Virus record (IMG/VR): IMGVR_UViG_3300010158_002102
Location: 1-46,010 of that record
Strand: one strand, 5' to 3'
Source of the DNA: a virus
DNA: 46,010 nt
The translations under genes were made by a program, and so were the position numbers. The notes beneath the pieces were generated by a model. That model was not told where the DNA came from. It did not search any database and saw nothing but the letters and a program-made list of their open reading frames with translations. Shown here one piece after another: positions 13,649-22,306 of this stretch (its first letter is position 1; each line of letters begins with the position of its first letter).

Positions 13649-14314
13649 ATGAAACATTTCGAGTCCGTTTTAGCATTTGGAGACAGTCATGTTGCTGGCT
13701 GTGAGTTAGATAACCAATATAACTTAAATGACTACCTTTCTGGTAATATAACAATAGATGAAGCAGATTCATCTGGAAAATTGTTAGCATTTCCGCAACA
13801 AGTTGCAGATCAGTTGAATGTGCCTTGTTATAACTATGCAATGAGTGGAGGCAGTAATCCTCGTAGCCTAAGACTATTAATACAAGCAGTACAAGAACAT
13901 CCAAACAGTCTAGTATTATTTGGATACACTAGTACTGACAGATCTGAGATGTACTATCCAACAGGAGGACTTGGTTGCGACTCGGATAAGTTTTTGCAAT
14001 TAGGAGTTCAGTGGAACGGCGTCTTCAATAGTGGAATCAATGATTTTTATATAAAAAATTTACACCCTAGAAACAATCTTAAAGAATTGATGTTTTGTGT
14101 AGATAATATATGTTCGGGTTATGCTACAGCATATTTACATTTGCCCTTGTTTCCAGAACAAGTACCTGATGTAGATAATGTGTTTAAGTTTGAAGGACAT
14201 CTTAATTACTTAGATTGGTGCACGGTACGTGAATTTAAACAACTACCACACTATCATTACGAGCAAGCCGCACATATTGCATTGGCAAAATTAATATTAA
14301 AGGAAATACTATGA
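13649..14314 (+). CDS. SGNH-hydrolase-like protein
   Basis: This 221-residue protein begins FESVLAFGDSHVAG, the GDS block I of SGNH esterases. An SGGSN block follows, with the Gly/Asn residues of blocks II/III, and LVLFGYTSTDR as the next strand. Family enzymes remove or transfer acyl groups on glycans. The nucleophile would be the Ser in GDSH. It is one of three such proteins in the island. It starts 4 bases after a late-type box and is followed by an ATGA junction to the next gene. Confidence 0.75.
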   Translation: MKHFESVLAFGDSHVAGCELDNQYNLNDYLSGNITIDEADSSGKLLAFPQQVADQLNVPCYNYAMSGGSNPRSLRLLIQAVQEHPNSLVLFGYTSTDRSEMYYPTGGLGCDSDKFLQLGVQWNGVFNSGINDFYIKNLHPRNNLKELMFCVDNICSGYATAYLHLPLFPEQVPDVDNVFKFEGHLNYLDWCTVREFKQLPHYHYEQAAHIALAKLILKEIL

Positions 14315-14664
14315 GTTGGGGATATCATTTAGCATTAGACTGCAAGAGCTGTAATAAAGATAAGATTGGAGATAAGGAATTTATTGCTATGTTTACCAAA
14401 CATATTATCAAAACTGCAGAGATGGTAGAGTTTGGCAAACCACAAATTGAATATTTACTAGCCGGAGAAGAGAATGCTGGATATAGTGTATTACAAATGA
14501 TTACTACTAGTAATTTTACTGCACACTTTGTAGATGGTTCAGGCGACGCTTATGTAGACTTATTCAGCTGTAAAGAATTTGATGTAGAAAAAATTATTGG
14601 AACTGTTAAAGTAATGTTAGAACCTGAAGATATGAAGGCTACATTACTACACAGACAAGCCTAG
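14311..14664 (+). CDS. S-adenosylmethionine decarboxylase-like protein (SpeD-like)
   Basis: The 117-residue protein resembles the small prokaryotic AdoMet decarboxylases: GYHLALDC near the start, and GDAYVDLFSC matching the YAALDVFTCG strand. The self-cleavage site that is ESH in active enzymes aligns with TSN here, within ITTSNFTAHF. The Ser that becomes the pyruvoyl group is kept, but the flanking Glu and His are not. It may be inactive as a decarboxylase or have a changed role. It ends with a 4-base convergent overlap. Confidence 0.6.
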   Translation: MSWGYHLALDCKSCNKDKIGDKEFIAMFTKHIIKTAEMVEFGKPQIEYLLAGEENAGYSVLQMITTSNFTAHFVDGSGDAYVDLFSCKEFDVEKIIGTVKVMLEPEDMKATLLHRQA

Positions 14665-15740
14665 GGATCTAAACGCATTGCTTCTCTACTACGGAACTGA
14701 TAACGTTTAGCAATAGTATCCCACAACATCATATTTTTATTAACAGCCGCATCACGTAACATGATTTGATGTAAGAAGTTTGTTATAGGTTTGCCTGGTA
14801 CAAAGTCGCACCACGGCCCGCATCGCAATTCTTCTAAGTCAATAGTCTTGGGATCACTCCATTGTATTAGCCTGTGTGTAATACCATTAATCTTAACCAT
14901 ATAGTGATACAAGTTATCATCAGCTGGAATTTTTTCCCAAGTCCATCCTTTGCTGTCTACATATTCTTTGATTGATTTAACATGATCGCTTAGATAGTAG
15001 CGTGGCTCGTCTGGATTTCTCCCAATGTCACTGCCCGCACGTACACGATATTGTCCTGCACTATTACCTAGCAGTTGTATTTCATCTAGCACATCAGGAA
15101 TGTGATTGACATCCTCTAATGTATAGCCAACATAGTATACATATATGCCAGCATCCACACAGTTCTTTATACCTTGCAGTTGTTTCTTGTGTACAGTTTT
15201 TCCTTGATAGGAAACATGATTCAATCCTATCATAACAGCACTGCATCCAGCTTGTGCTATTTCTTGTACCCACGACTTATCTGCAAAGCGAACTCCATTT
15301 GTTAGTATAGTTACATCTTGGTGACTGCGTCCTAAGTCTTCTTGTAATCTTATAACACGTTTGATTAAAGCTGGCAGATCTTTTCTTATAGTTGGCTCAG
15401 CACCAGCCAATATAACACTGCCAGCATCATCGGGCCACGATTCAATTTGACTAAGAATTAAATCAATAGGTTTATCTGTTGTAGCACTTTCAGGCTCATG
15501 GTAGCAGTGTGGACATTTAAGATTGCAACGGTCAGTAACTTCTACCATAATGCCACTGGGCACATCGTATCCGTATGGATCAAATTCTAAACTGTGATAA
15601 AACTCAGCATCACGTTCTATCATATATTCGCTAACGCCATGTTCAGAACATGTTTTCTTCATCCATACTGATCCGTCACGCACAAACTTTTCAGCTGGCA
15701 CATGTCTATAACAATGTTCGCATAGACTTATTGTTTCCAT
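14661..15740 (-). CDS. Radical SAM enzyme with N-terminal Cys region (Tes/MJ0619-like)
   Basis: The 359-residue protein opens with a zinc- or cluster-binding region (LCEHC at 6-10, Cys31-SEHG) and then has the radical SAM site Cys72, Cys76 and Cys79 in TDRCNLKCPHCYHEP. This N-terminal pattern is typical of the MJ0619/tetraether synthase (Tes) group, which forms C-C bonds or transfers methyl groups. AGAEPT takes the place of the usual GGEP. It is last in a minus-strand unit with a GNAT-like and a kinase-like gene. Confidence 0.82.
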   Translation of the reverse strand: METISLCEHCYRHVPAEKFVRDGSVWMKKTCSEHGVSEYMIERDAEFYHSLEFDPYGYDVPSGIMVEVTDRCNLKCPHCYHEPESATTDKPIDLILSQIESWPDDAGSVILAGAEPTIRKDLPALIKRVIRLQEDLGRSHQDVTILTNGVRFADKSWVQEIAQAGCSAVMIGLNHVSYQGKTVHKKQLQGIKNCVDAGIYVYYVGYTLEDVNHIPDVLDEIQLLGNSAGQYRVRAGSDIGRNPDEPRYYLSDHVKSIKEYVDSKGWTWEKIPADDNLYHYMVKINGITHRLIQWSDPKTIDLEELRCGPWCDFVPGKPITNFLHQIMLRDAAVNKNMMLWDTIAKRYQFRSREAMRLDP

Positions 15741-16267
15741 CTTACCTTATCTAATTGTTCTAAAAACACACTAGTATTTAACTTCCAAAAAGTTTGTACA
15801 TGACCTCTATATTCTTGTTCAAATGCTCTAGTTAGGACTCCTGTTTTTTCTAAGCCTGGCCCCCATACGGTATGTACTAATCGTTGTGTGCCCACCTCAC
15901 TAGGGTGTGTGGTTATATACATATCGTTATCACCAACCCATTCTATACAAGCAGGCATGAAGTACTGTGCTGTTATGTGTTGATGATTAATAATTTGATT
16001 GCGTGTGCGTAGTGTATCTAACGGTAGGAAATCTGTCAAAACACACGTTCTAGCACAAATTCGATAACCATCGTTAATGCTGTGTGCCGCAACACTACCT
16101 ACTGCACGATCATTATAATATAAAATCCATACACACCATTCACGCTCTTTACGAAAACAGTCTACCATTGTTTGCTGACTATTGTTATTAACAAATCCAC
16201 GTTTGTCTGCTTCAGCATAAAATTCTGTTAAGTCTAAATCTTCCGACCATGGAATTATTTTATACAT
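15728..16267 (-). CDS. GNAT-like acyltransferase (tentative)
   Basis: The 179-residue protein has a strand pattern like the N-acetyltransferase fold: REWCVWILYYNDRAVGSVAAHSI, then the RICARTCVLTDF strand. The acetyl-CoA loop (Q/RxxGxG/A) is not obvious. It overlaps both neighbours by 13 bases, so it belongs to the same unit as the Tes-like radical SAM gene. Acylation of a sugar or amino group would fit the island; this is inference. Confidence 0.45.
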   Translation of the reverse strand: MYKIIPWSEDLDLTEFYAEADKRGFVNNNSQQTMVDCFRKEREWCVWILYYNDRAVGSVAAHSINDGYRICARTCVLTDFLPLDTLRTRNQIINHQHITAQYFMPACIEWVGDNDMYITTHPSEVGTQRLVHTVWGPGLEKTGVLTRAFEQEYRGHVQTFWKLNTSVFLEQLDKVRWKQ

Positions 16268-16941
16268 CTGACTCGCTCTATAAAATCAGCAGGATAGTTA
16301 GTACTAAAACTTTCCCAGCATAGTGTATCAAACAAACTCCAAGGCTGCGGTTCATTCCATTTGATTCCTAACTTGTCCAAGTGCTTTCGCATTTCATCTT
16401 GCCTAGTTGAATAGATATGACTTTCAACTTCTTCTATTGAAATATTAGGTTCGTCATTTCGGTATGTAAAAAAATAATTAATACTCTTTAACTTACCGTC
16501 TACTACAAAATAACTGCTTGGGTGCATACTGTATTTGTGCCAGCCCAAATCCTTGTGTGTTTGTATAATATTCAACATCTGATCCTGCCAGTTGGGCAAC
16601 ACACTGTCATAGTTTGCCATGTTGCATCCTGAACATTCCCAAAAATCTGGGCCGTCTATTTCTAAATAAAGTTTTTTATTATCTAGGTCTATGTTTTTGA
16701 TAATAGGAACTAAATCAGGATAAGTGTTACGCATTTGTGTAAGATAGTTAACTTCACGCAACCATTTCTCATTCATCTTTTGAGGGTTAACAACTTGGTT
16801 CTTGCCCTTATGGTAACCTGTATCATTATGATACCATTGCACAAATGTTTTTTTATCGGTGGAGATCAAACTTGTGTAAATAAGATTGTTACGTGTTTGT
16901 CCTACGCCAGGCACGTTATTGTAATAATATTCATAGTTCAT
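16255..16941 (-). CDS. Kinase-like protein, paralogue 1
   Basis: I placed the start at ATG 16941 rather than at an upstream TTG at 16956. The 228-residue protein is homologous to the product of 17755-18432: both have a DNKKLYLEIDG/ATRRIFIEWQG strand pair, a W-Q-D block, and the (H/Y)P-x2-(Y/H)-(F/Y)...GKLK segment. The pattern loosely recalls the hinge and catalytic region of aminoglycoside-phosphotransferase/protein-kinase folds, but no HxD or DFG is seen. The function is not established. Confidence 0.6.
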   Translation of the reverse strand: MNYEYYYNNVPGVGQTRNNLIYTSLISTDKKTFVQWYHNDTGYHKGKNQVVNPQKMNEKWLREVNYLTQMRNTYPDLVPIIKNIDLDNKKLYLEIDGPDFWECSGCNMANYDSVLPNWQDQMLNIIQTHKDLGWHKYSMHPSSYFVVDGKLKSINYFFTYRNDEPNISIEEVESHIYSTRQDEMRKHLDKLGIKWNEPQPWSLFDTLCWESFSTNYPADFIERVRCIK

Positions 16942-16964
16942 AATATTAATTATCAAAGGAAAAT

Positions 16965-17768
16965 ATGATTAAAGGCATAAACGGCATTTCATACTATAAC
17001 ATGGAACAGTATTTGGATATGGAGGCATTTGCTCAAATGCAACCAGAGATTATTCGCGGGTTCGCACTGGCTAGAGAGTTTGCCAAAGAAGGCACTTGGA
17101 TGGCACCAGGTTTTACATTTGATGATATGAGTTATCGTCCTCACTGGAAACCTATATATGAAGCAATGCAAGAGTTCATGGCACTACCAAATACTAATCC
17201 TATTAAACAAGCAGGATTAGAACTAATGCCCAAGGACTTTAAAAACTTTCAAGAACGCAATAAGTTTACACGTTTTTTAAAAATGGCCATGGGTGCATAC
17301 GATCCTTACATTTATTATTACCTGTGGGAAGAAGGCTCGTGGGATGATCGCACTGCTCCCCGTAAGCTAACGGAAGAAGCTGAATACTTTCCCACAGTGG
17401 TTAAATGGGTTGAAAGTCTAGTAGGCCCAGTATTTGAGGAAATTGGCCGTGTTATATTCTTTCATTGTGAAGCCGATGGCATACCTTTTGAACATAGAGA
17501 CTTGGATGCTAAGAACGGTGTTAATGTAGTTAAGCCACATCGCAACGAATTTATTCATGTTCGTCCCAATACTAAGAAAGCGTTTTACTTATGGGATCCA
17601 GAGAACAAAAACAAAGTGTATCTTAATACTCGTGCCGCATGGTGGAATGATGTAGACTGGCACGGCGGCGAACAGATTATGGAACAAAGCTATGGCCTAC
17701 GGATCGATGGTAAGTTCACAGCTGAGTTTAGAAAAACATTGGGAATTGATCACATTGAACACTACTGA
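16965..17768 (+). CDS. 2-oxoglutarate/Fe(II)-dependent oxygenase-like protein
   Basis: The 267-residue protein ends in a double-stranded beta-helix region with a probable iron triad His177, Asp179 and His233 (HRD...DWHGGE). RVIFFHCEADG leads in and FIHVRPNTKKAF may bind the cosubstrate. Shine-Dalgarno AAAGGA lies 4 bases upstream of the ATG. It is the first gene after the 23-bp divergent gap with the kinase-like gene. Confidence 0.75.
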   Translation: MIKGINGISYYNMEQYLDMEAFAQMQPEIIRGFALAREFAKEGTWMAPGFTFDDMSYRPHWKPIYEAMQEFMALPNTNPIKQAGLELMPKDFKNFQERNKFTRFLKMAMGAYDPYIYYYLWEEGSWDDRTAPRKLTEEAEYFPTVVKWVESLVGPVFEEIGRVIFFHCEADGIPFEHRDLDAKNGVNVVKPHRNEFIHVRPNTKKAFYLWDPENKNKVYLNTRAAWWNDVDWHGGEQIMEQSYGLRIDGKFTAEFRKTLGIDHIEHY

Positions 17769-18432
17769 TTGGAAACACTATTACAGTATTAGTCCTGACA
17801 AACTAGGTGTTGCTTACACAGGTGCTATTTACGAACCCTTGCTGAATGACAGTGAAAATATACTGTGTATGAATTTTAACAACAGTAGCTACCGTACTAC
17901 AGAAGCTAGCGAAGAATTATTAAATGCTTGTTTTGCTCGCGAAGTAAAGTTTCTAACACATTTTCAAAAATACGAGTGGTGTGCTAGGTTAATAGATGTG
18001 GATTATGCTACTAGACGCATATTCATAGAATGGCAAGGAGATTGTTGTGAAAAGATTTTGCGGCGTGGAGATGATGTTGCAGACTTTTGCCCTACATGGC
18101 AACAAGATTTAGAAACTATTATTCACGACTTACGTGCTGAGCAAATCTACAAGATAACAATGTATCCTTGCTATCATTATATTAAAGCGGGTAAATTAAA
18201 AGCATTTGGGTTTTACACTACCTGTAGCTATGCAGAACAACCCATTGCCATAGACTTGTATAGGCCCATACTGAACGCAGAGCGTAGCAAGTACATAGAT
18301 CAGATTGCTGTTGACGGTAAAGTAGACTTTGCTATTCTAAACGAATACAGCTTGACCGAGTATGTTAAATGGCCAGGTGATCCACTTCCTGCGATCTATC
18401 AACGAGTGTACCACTCTGATAGTTGTCTATAG
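17755..18432 (+). CDS. Kinase-like protein, paralogue 2
   Basis: TTG 17755 is the preferred start. Alignment with paralogue 1 begins at the DWKHYYS segment just after it, and it gives a normal 14-base overlap with the oxygenase gene. The next in-frame ATG (17692) would add an unrelated 21-residue extension. The 225-residue protein shares the strand blocks and the ITMYPCYHYIKAGKLK segment with paralogue 1. Last 68 bases overlap the convergent SGNH gene. Confidence 0.55.
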   Translation: MNTTDWKHYYSISPDKLGVAYTGAIYEPLLNDSENILCMNFNNSSYRTTEASEELLNACFAREVKFLTHFQKYEWCARLIDVDYATRRIFIEWQGDCCEKILRRGDDVADFCPTWQQDLETIIHDLRAEQIYKITMYPCYHYIKAGKLKAFGFYTTCSYAEQPIAIDLYRPILNAERSKYIDQIAVDGKVDFAILNEYSLTEYVKWPGDPLPAIYQRVYHSDSCL

Positions 18433-19051
18433 CATCTCTAATCCAACTAAACACTAGTTCGTTCTTAGCATTGCCTTCTAGGTGATTACAACGTGGATCT
18501 CTATCCATAGCCTCTGGAGTTGAGTTAATTAAACTAAGATTATACAATGCCGGGTGTAATTCTACACCATTTATAAATCTATGATTGCCAATCTCCGTGC
18601 ACCATATGTGTACAATCTTGCTGTTTAATTTAGATAACGTATGCCTATCAAAGTATTCAATGGCAGACAAATATTCTAATTGCTCTTTTTCCCAATCTAA
18701 TAAATGTAAGTAATACCCTTTGGCAGCATCATATACTGGTTTTTTAAAAGGGTTATAGCTGTACCACTTTGGTTGTAGCACATGGCCAACACTTAGTTTT
18801 CTAACTTCGCGATGGAATAATCTTCCAGGTTTGGTCCAAAAGAATACACACACGTCTGGTACATTCTCTAATACATTAAACTGATTAATAATCAAATCCC
18901 ATACTCCACTACCGCCCACTCCAGTGTTAACCGTTTTACAGCCGTAGTGATTTTCTAACTTAACCATGTAGCTGTCGTATCTGTGTAAAAGACTGTGCCC
19001 GTTAATACGTTCAGCACAAAAGCTATCTCCAAAGTACCCAATTGTTTTCAT
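18365..19051 (-). CDS. SGNH-hydrolase-like protein
   Basis: The 228-residue protein has YFGDSF (6-11, block I), NTGVGGSGVWD (block II Gly and Asn-like region), and a late RCNHLEGNAK segment that could supply the His. The middle CVFFWTKPGR is a core strand. It overlaps the upstream radical SAM gene by 4 bases. Likely acyl-ester chemistry on a glycan; substrate unknown. Confidence 0.72.
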   Translation of the reverse strand: MKTIGYFGDSFCAERINGHSLLHRYDSYMVKLENHYGCKTVNTGVGGSGVWDLIINQFNVLENVPDVCVFFWTKPGRLFHREVRKLSVGHVLQPKWYSYNPFKKPVYDAAKGYYLHLLDWEKEQLEYLSAIEYFDRHTLSKLNSKIVHIWCTEIGNHRFINGVELHPALYNLSLINSTPEAMDRDPRCNHLEGNAKNELVFSWIRDAIDNYQSGTLVDRSQEVDHLAI

Positions 19052-20106
19052 GTTACTTTATTTTTGTATTTTGAAAATTGTGCATTGTTATCAGTACACG
19101 TTCCTGAACACACCAACAGTCTGCCTTCACTAAACTTTTTTGTCCAGCTGTCAGCAAGATGCTGATAAAACTCTCCTGCCACAACATCATCCCAGTCGTT
19201 GGTATTAAGGTTAATCTTATTGCTGCCATAGTTGGTCCATAATGAATAGTATCCATCAGGATCATCTGGATTTAGTGTGAACTTGGCACCTGCAATATAA
19301 CAACAGGGAAGCAAGTGGCCTTCGGCATCGATGTATGCTTCATCCGTATCCTGTGCCTGACATTTAATACATCCTTTTTCAGCTTCACTTGCCCACTCCT
19401 CGACTGTCTTAGGTAGTTTGCCGTCTTTAAGGATAACTGATATTTCTGAAACTGCTGTTGGAGGGTTTAATGGTAGACCATTCGCACCTAGTGTGACAGT
19501 TCGACCAAATAACTGTTCCACAGCAAATCTATTGTTGGGTATAGTAAAGAAGTTTTTGAAGCCCATGTCCTTGCTTAGTTGTTCTGCAAGAGGAATCTCG
19601 TGCTCGTTATGTGCAAAACTAATGAATTGCCAGTAAGCAATACCGCCTGCTGAGATAAACGCACGGACATTGTCCATTAGTTTACTCCAACGCACATTGA
19701 CTCTATAGATCCAGTTGGTATCTTCTAAACCATCTATACCAAACACAACAACATCCTGTGGTCGTAACACACTGCCAAGTTCTGCCCACCACTCAGCACT
19801 TTTCATTCCGCCGTTGGTTGAGACTGTTATAGCTATGTTGGGATTCTTTCGCTGTATAACTCTGCACACTTCTATAAAGTTAGGAGCTGTGCATGGATCT
19901 CCAACGTCTCCACAAAAGTTTATTTTTTCTAAACCGTCATACACATGCTGTGGAATGCGTGTTTCATAAAACTCAGTAGGTATGTATGTTTGTTTGATAC
20001 GACTGTAGTCGCCTCCCCACCACTCTCTTAGGCATTGAGGACAAGCCGCATTACACATACTGCTGTGTTCTATTTGTATGATAGAGACTTTGTTGTAAAA
20101 TGTCAT
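19048..20106 (-). CDS. Radical SAM/SPASM enzyme
   Basis: The 352-residue enzyme has the cluster site Cys18, Cys22 and Cys25 (MCNAACPQC) at the very N-terminus. Then come NFCGDVGDP in place of the GGEP strand, FGIDGLEDTNWIYRV, and a C-terminal SPASM-like set (CIKCQ...LLPCCYI...CSGTC). It is a close paralogue of the product of 36444-37529, with identical cysteine spacing. SPASM enzymes typically modify peptides or sugars. It is coupled by 4-base overlaps to the halogenase and the SGNH gene. Confidence 0.88.
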   Translation of the reverse strand: MTFYNKVSIIQIEHSSMCNAACPQCLREWWGGDYSRIKQTYIPTEFYETRIPQHVYDGLEKINFCGDVGDPCTAPNFIEVCRVIQRKNPNIAITVSTNGGMKSAEWWAELGSVLRPQDVVVFGIDGLEDTNWIYRVNVRWSKLMDNVRAFISAGGIAYWQFISFAHNEHEIPLAEQLSKDMGFKNFFTIPNNRFAVEQLFGRTVTLGANGLPLNPPTAVSEISVILKDGKLPKTVEEWASEAEKGCIKCQAQDTDEAYIDAEGHLLPCCYIAGAKFTLNPDDPDGYYSLWTNYGSNKINLNTNDWDDVVAGEFYQHLADSWTKKFSEGRLLVCSGTCTDNNAQFSKYKNKVT

Positions 20107-21689
20107 AGGTCCAGTTGTTGTTGTACTTGACTATGCGATAGGCCATTGAACCTATTGGCTTTTAACCAATCATAAAAACTGCCATGCTGAGAGGATTGAT
20201 TTTGCCAACGCTTGTTCAACTGAGCAAAATGCTGTCTTGCAGGTTCTAATAGCTCTGGTTTGATTCTCAAGTCCCACTTGCTGGTATCTACTCCGTAGTA
20301 AACTGCCATAGCGGCCCATACATATTCTGGATATATTGTAAAACCATCTCCGCACATTTGCGTAGTGTTTATTGGGTTGCGATAGTGACTACGCACCATG
20401 TCTGCTGTGTTGTTTTTAATGCCCAGTTCTTTTTGATAACGCCAAAACTCAGTGTCAGTACGTTGTGTCAAATGATAGTGTGCATAGATAAACTCATACG
20501 TGTCATCAAATAGAGTAACGGCTTTTTGATTATAGCGTCTGCTGGATTCTTCCAAGCCCACTTGTTGTATTTTGCTTAACTGTTGCCATGCGGCATCTAT
20601 GTTGGATATAGTTAGGTATAGGCCATTGGCTTCCATAGGTTCAGCAAAGCCAGCACTAAGTCCCACAGCAACTACATTCTTAGTCCACGGCTCTGTATAG
20701 TATCCGGGAGTCCATTTTAACATACGTGGCTGTCTTATGAGATTCTTTTCTGGAACTTGTTGGAGTATTTCATCCAATGCCGCTTGCTCAGAGACGAAGC
20801 GATCGTCAAAACAGTAGCCAGTACCATAACGATGATATAAAGTAACTTTGAATCTCCAGCCCGCTGTCATGGCCATACTGCGTGTGTAGTTGTGCATTTC
20901 ACTATAAGGATCGTCATACTTGACTGGCATGACCCAACATTTGTTTGTGGGTATAAACTCGTTGGCTCTCCAGGTAGTAGTGACTTTACTGATCAGTAGT
21001 CTTCGTAACCCTGAGCAGTCTAAATAATAGTCAGCTGTTGCTTCGCCCGTATCTAAAACTAATCGTTCAATGCCTTGTTCATTTACAACTACTTGTTCAA
21101 CTTCAGCTTGTACGTGAACCACTCCCATTTTGACTGCAACTTCTCTAACTACTCCTGCCAACTTGTCAGCATTGACATGTAGACTGCTTGACCATAAGGG
21201 ATTCAGTTTATAATCTTCTCCTATAAAAGGAGACAAGTTCTTGTCCATAAAATAAGTTTGGCAGTCCAGGTCTGGATTGAGTTCTGTGGCCTGCTTGCCC
21301 ATGGCCAGCCAGTAGTCAGTTAGTCTTGTATCAGTATGGTTGTAGGTAAGCCATGGCTCAATGCCCAACTTGGTTTGATCAGCAAACATATTCTTTTCAG
21401 CCAAGTTGTAACTGAATGTGAAATATTGTTGCTCACCTTGATTGTGTACCCAGTTTTCAAAACGGTTACCAAGTTTATAAATGCTACCTGTGCGATCCAT
21501 CCAGTCAGTGTCTTGTAGGCCAAGTTCTTGTAAGAACAATCTCAAAGGTGGCACAACACTTTCCCCCACGCCCAGGGGTGGTATTTTTGGACTTTCAATC
21601 AGTGTGACTTCGGCCAAGGGCAGTTTCTGCTTGACTCTAGCGGCACACAGCCACCCACCAGTTCCTCCACCAATAATAGTAATACGCAT
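20103..21689 (-). CDS. Flavin-dependent (tryptophan-type) halogenase homologue
   Basis: The 528-residue protein has the FAD-binding GGGTGGW (7-13), GVGESVVPPL and the lysine of the YKLGNRF segment (Lys72). That lysine aligns with the catalytic Lys79 of PrnA, which forms the chloramine. The WxWxIP motif that usually marks halogenases and blocks monooxygenase activity reads GWRFKVTL (Trp278). FAD use is likely; halogenation is possible but not certain. First gene of its minus-strand unit. Confidence 0.8.
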   Translation of the reverse strand: MRITIIGGGTGGWLCAARVKQKLPLAEVTLIESPKIPPLGVGESVVPPLRLFLQELGLQDTDWMDRTGSIYKLGNRFENWVHNQGEQQYFTFSYNLAEKNMFADQTKLGIEPWLTYNHTDTRLTDYWLAMGKQATELNPDLDCQTYFMDKNLSPFIGEDYKLNPLWSSSLHVNADKLAGVVREVAVKMGVVHVQAEVEQVVVNEQGIERLVLDTGEATADYYLDCSGLRRLLISKVTTTWRANEFIPTNKCWVMPVKYDDPYSEMHNYTRSMAMTAGWRFKVTLYHRYGTGYCFDDRFVSEQAALDEILQQVPEKNLIRQPRMLKWTPGYYTEPWTKNVVAVGLSAGFAEPMEANGLYLTISNIDAAWQQLSKIQQVGLEESSRRYNQKAVTLFDDTYEFIYAHYHLTQRTDTEFWRYQKELGIKNNTADMVRSHYRNPINTTQMCGDGFTIYPEYVWAAMAVYYGVDTSKWDLRIKPELLEPARQHFAQLNKRWQNQSSQHGSFYDWLKANRFNGLSHSQVQQQLDL

Positions 21690-21699
21690 TAAAGTACCT

Positions 21700-21707
21700 T
21701 ATAAATA
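21700..21707 (+). promoter_or_regulatory. Late promoter box TATAAATA
   Basis: An exact T4-type late box, five bases before the ATG at 21713, in a 23-bp divergent gap. Confidence 0.7.
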
Positions 21708-21712
21708 TCTCT

Positions 21713-22306
21713 ATGTATATTAGTTATCTCAACTACCCACCCTTGCCTCTTGACCTTGAACTGGATATTTTGAACACTATTGAATCTCACGCACATTTTC
21801 AAAAGAACAATCTCCTAGTCAATGCCGATGCGGCTACAATCGACTTGTTGGGAGAGACGGCTTATACAGCTGATACTAATATTGGCTATCACTATTCACA
21901 AGCACGTGATCACTTTCCACATTTGGTTGATTATTATTTTTTGGATCCAAGCGAACGTGTTAAAGATTGGGTGTTTACAAACATCAGCAAAGATGTTACA
22001 ATAAACATACAAGTTATGACTAATGGTATGTATGTTCCTCCGCACGTTGATGAAGTTAGGACATCTGCTATCAACTATTTGATATCCAGTGCAGATGCAA
22101 CTACAAACTTCTATGAGCCTAAAAGTGAGTTTGCCACTTTGTCAGTAACAGCACAAACAGCAATACCCCACGAGAGACTGGAGTTAAAACAAAGTAGTAA
22201 AATAGCAGAACGCACGTGGCACAGGCTTGATGTTAGAAAAATACACAGCGTGGAAAACATAGCAACTGATTCAAAACGAATATCACTTACTCTAAGCATA
22301 GTATGA
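21713..22306 (+). CDS. 2-oxoglutarate/Fe(II)-dependent oxygenase-like protein
   Basis: The 197-residue protein has a clear jelly-roll core: PPHVDEVRTS with His111 and Asp113, then NYLIS and NFYEP strands, RKIHSVEN with His178, and Arg189 for the cosubstrate carboxylate in KRISLTLSIV. There is no ribosome binding site; it starts directly after a late box. It joins the aminotransferase gene by an ATGA junction, so the two probably act in one pathway. Confidence 0.8.
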   Translation: MYISYLNYPPLPLDLELDILNTIESHAHFQKNNLLVNADAATIDLLGETAYTADTNIGYHYSQARDHFPHLVDYYFLDPSERVKDWVFTNISKDVTINIQVMTNGMYVPPHVDEVRTSAINYLISSADATTNFYEPKSEFATLSVTAQTAIPHERLELKQSSKIAERTWHRLDVRKIHSVENIATDSKRISLTLSIV

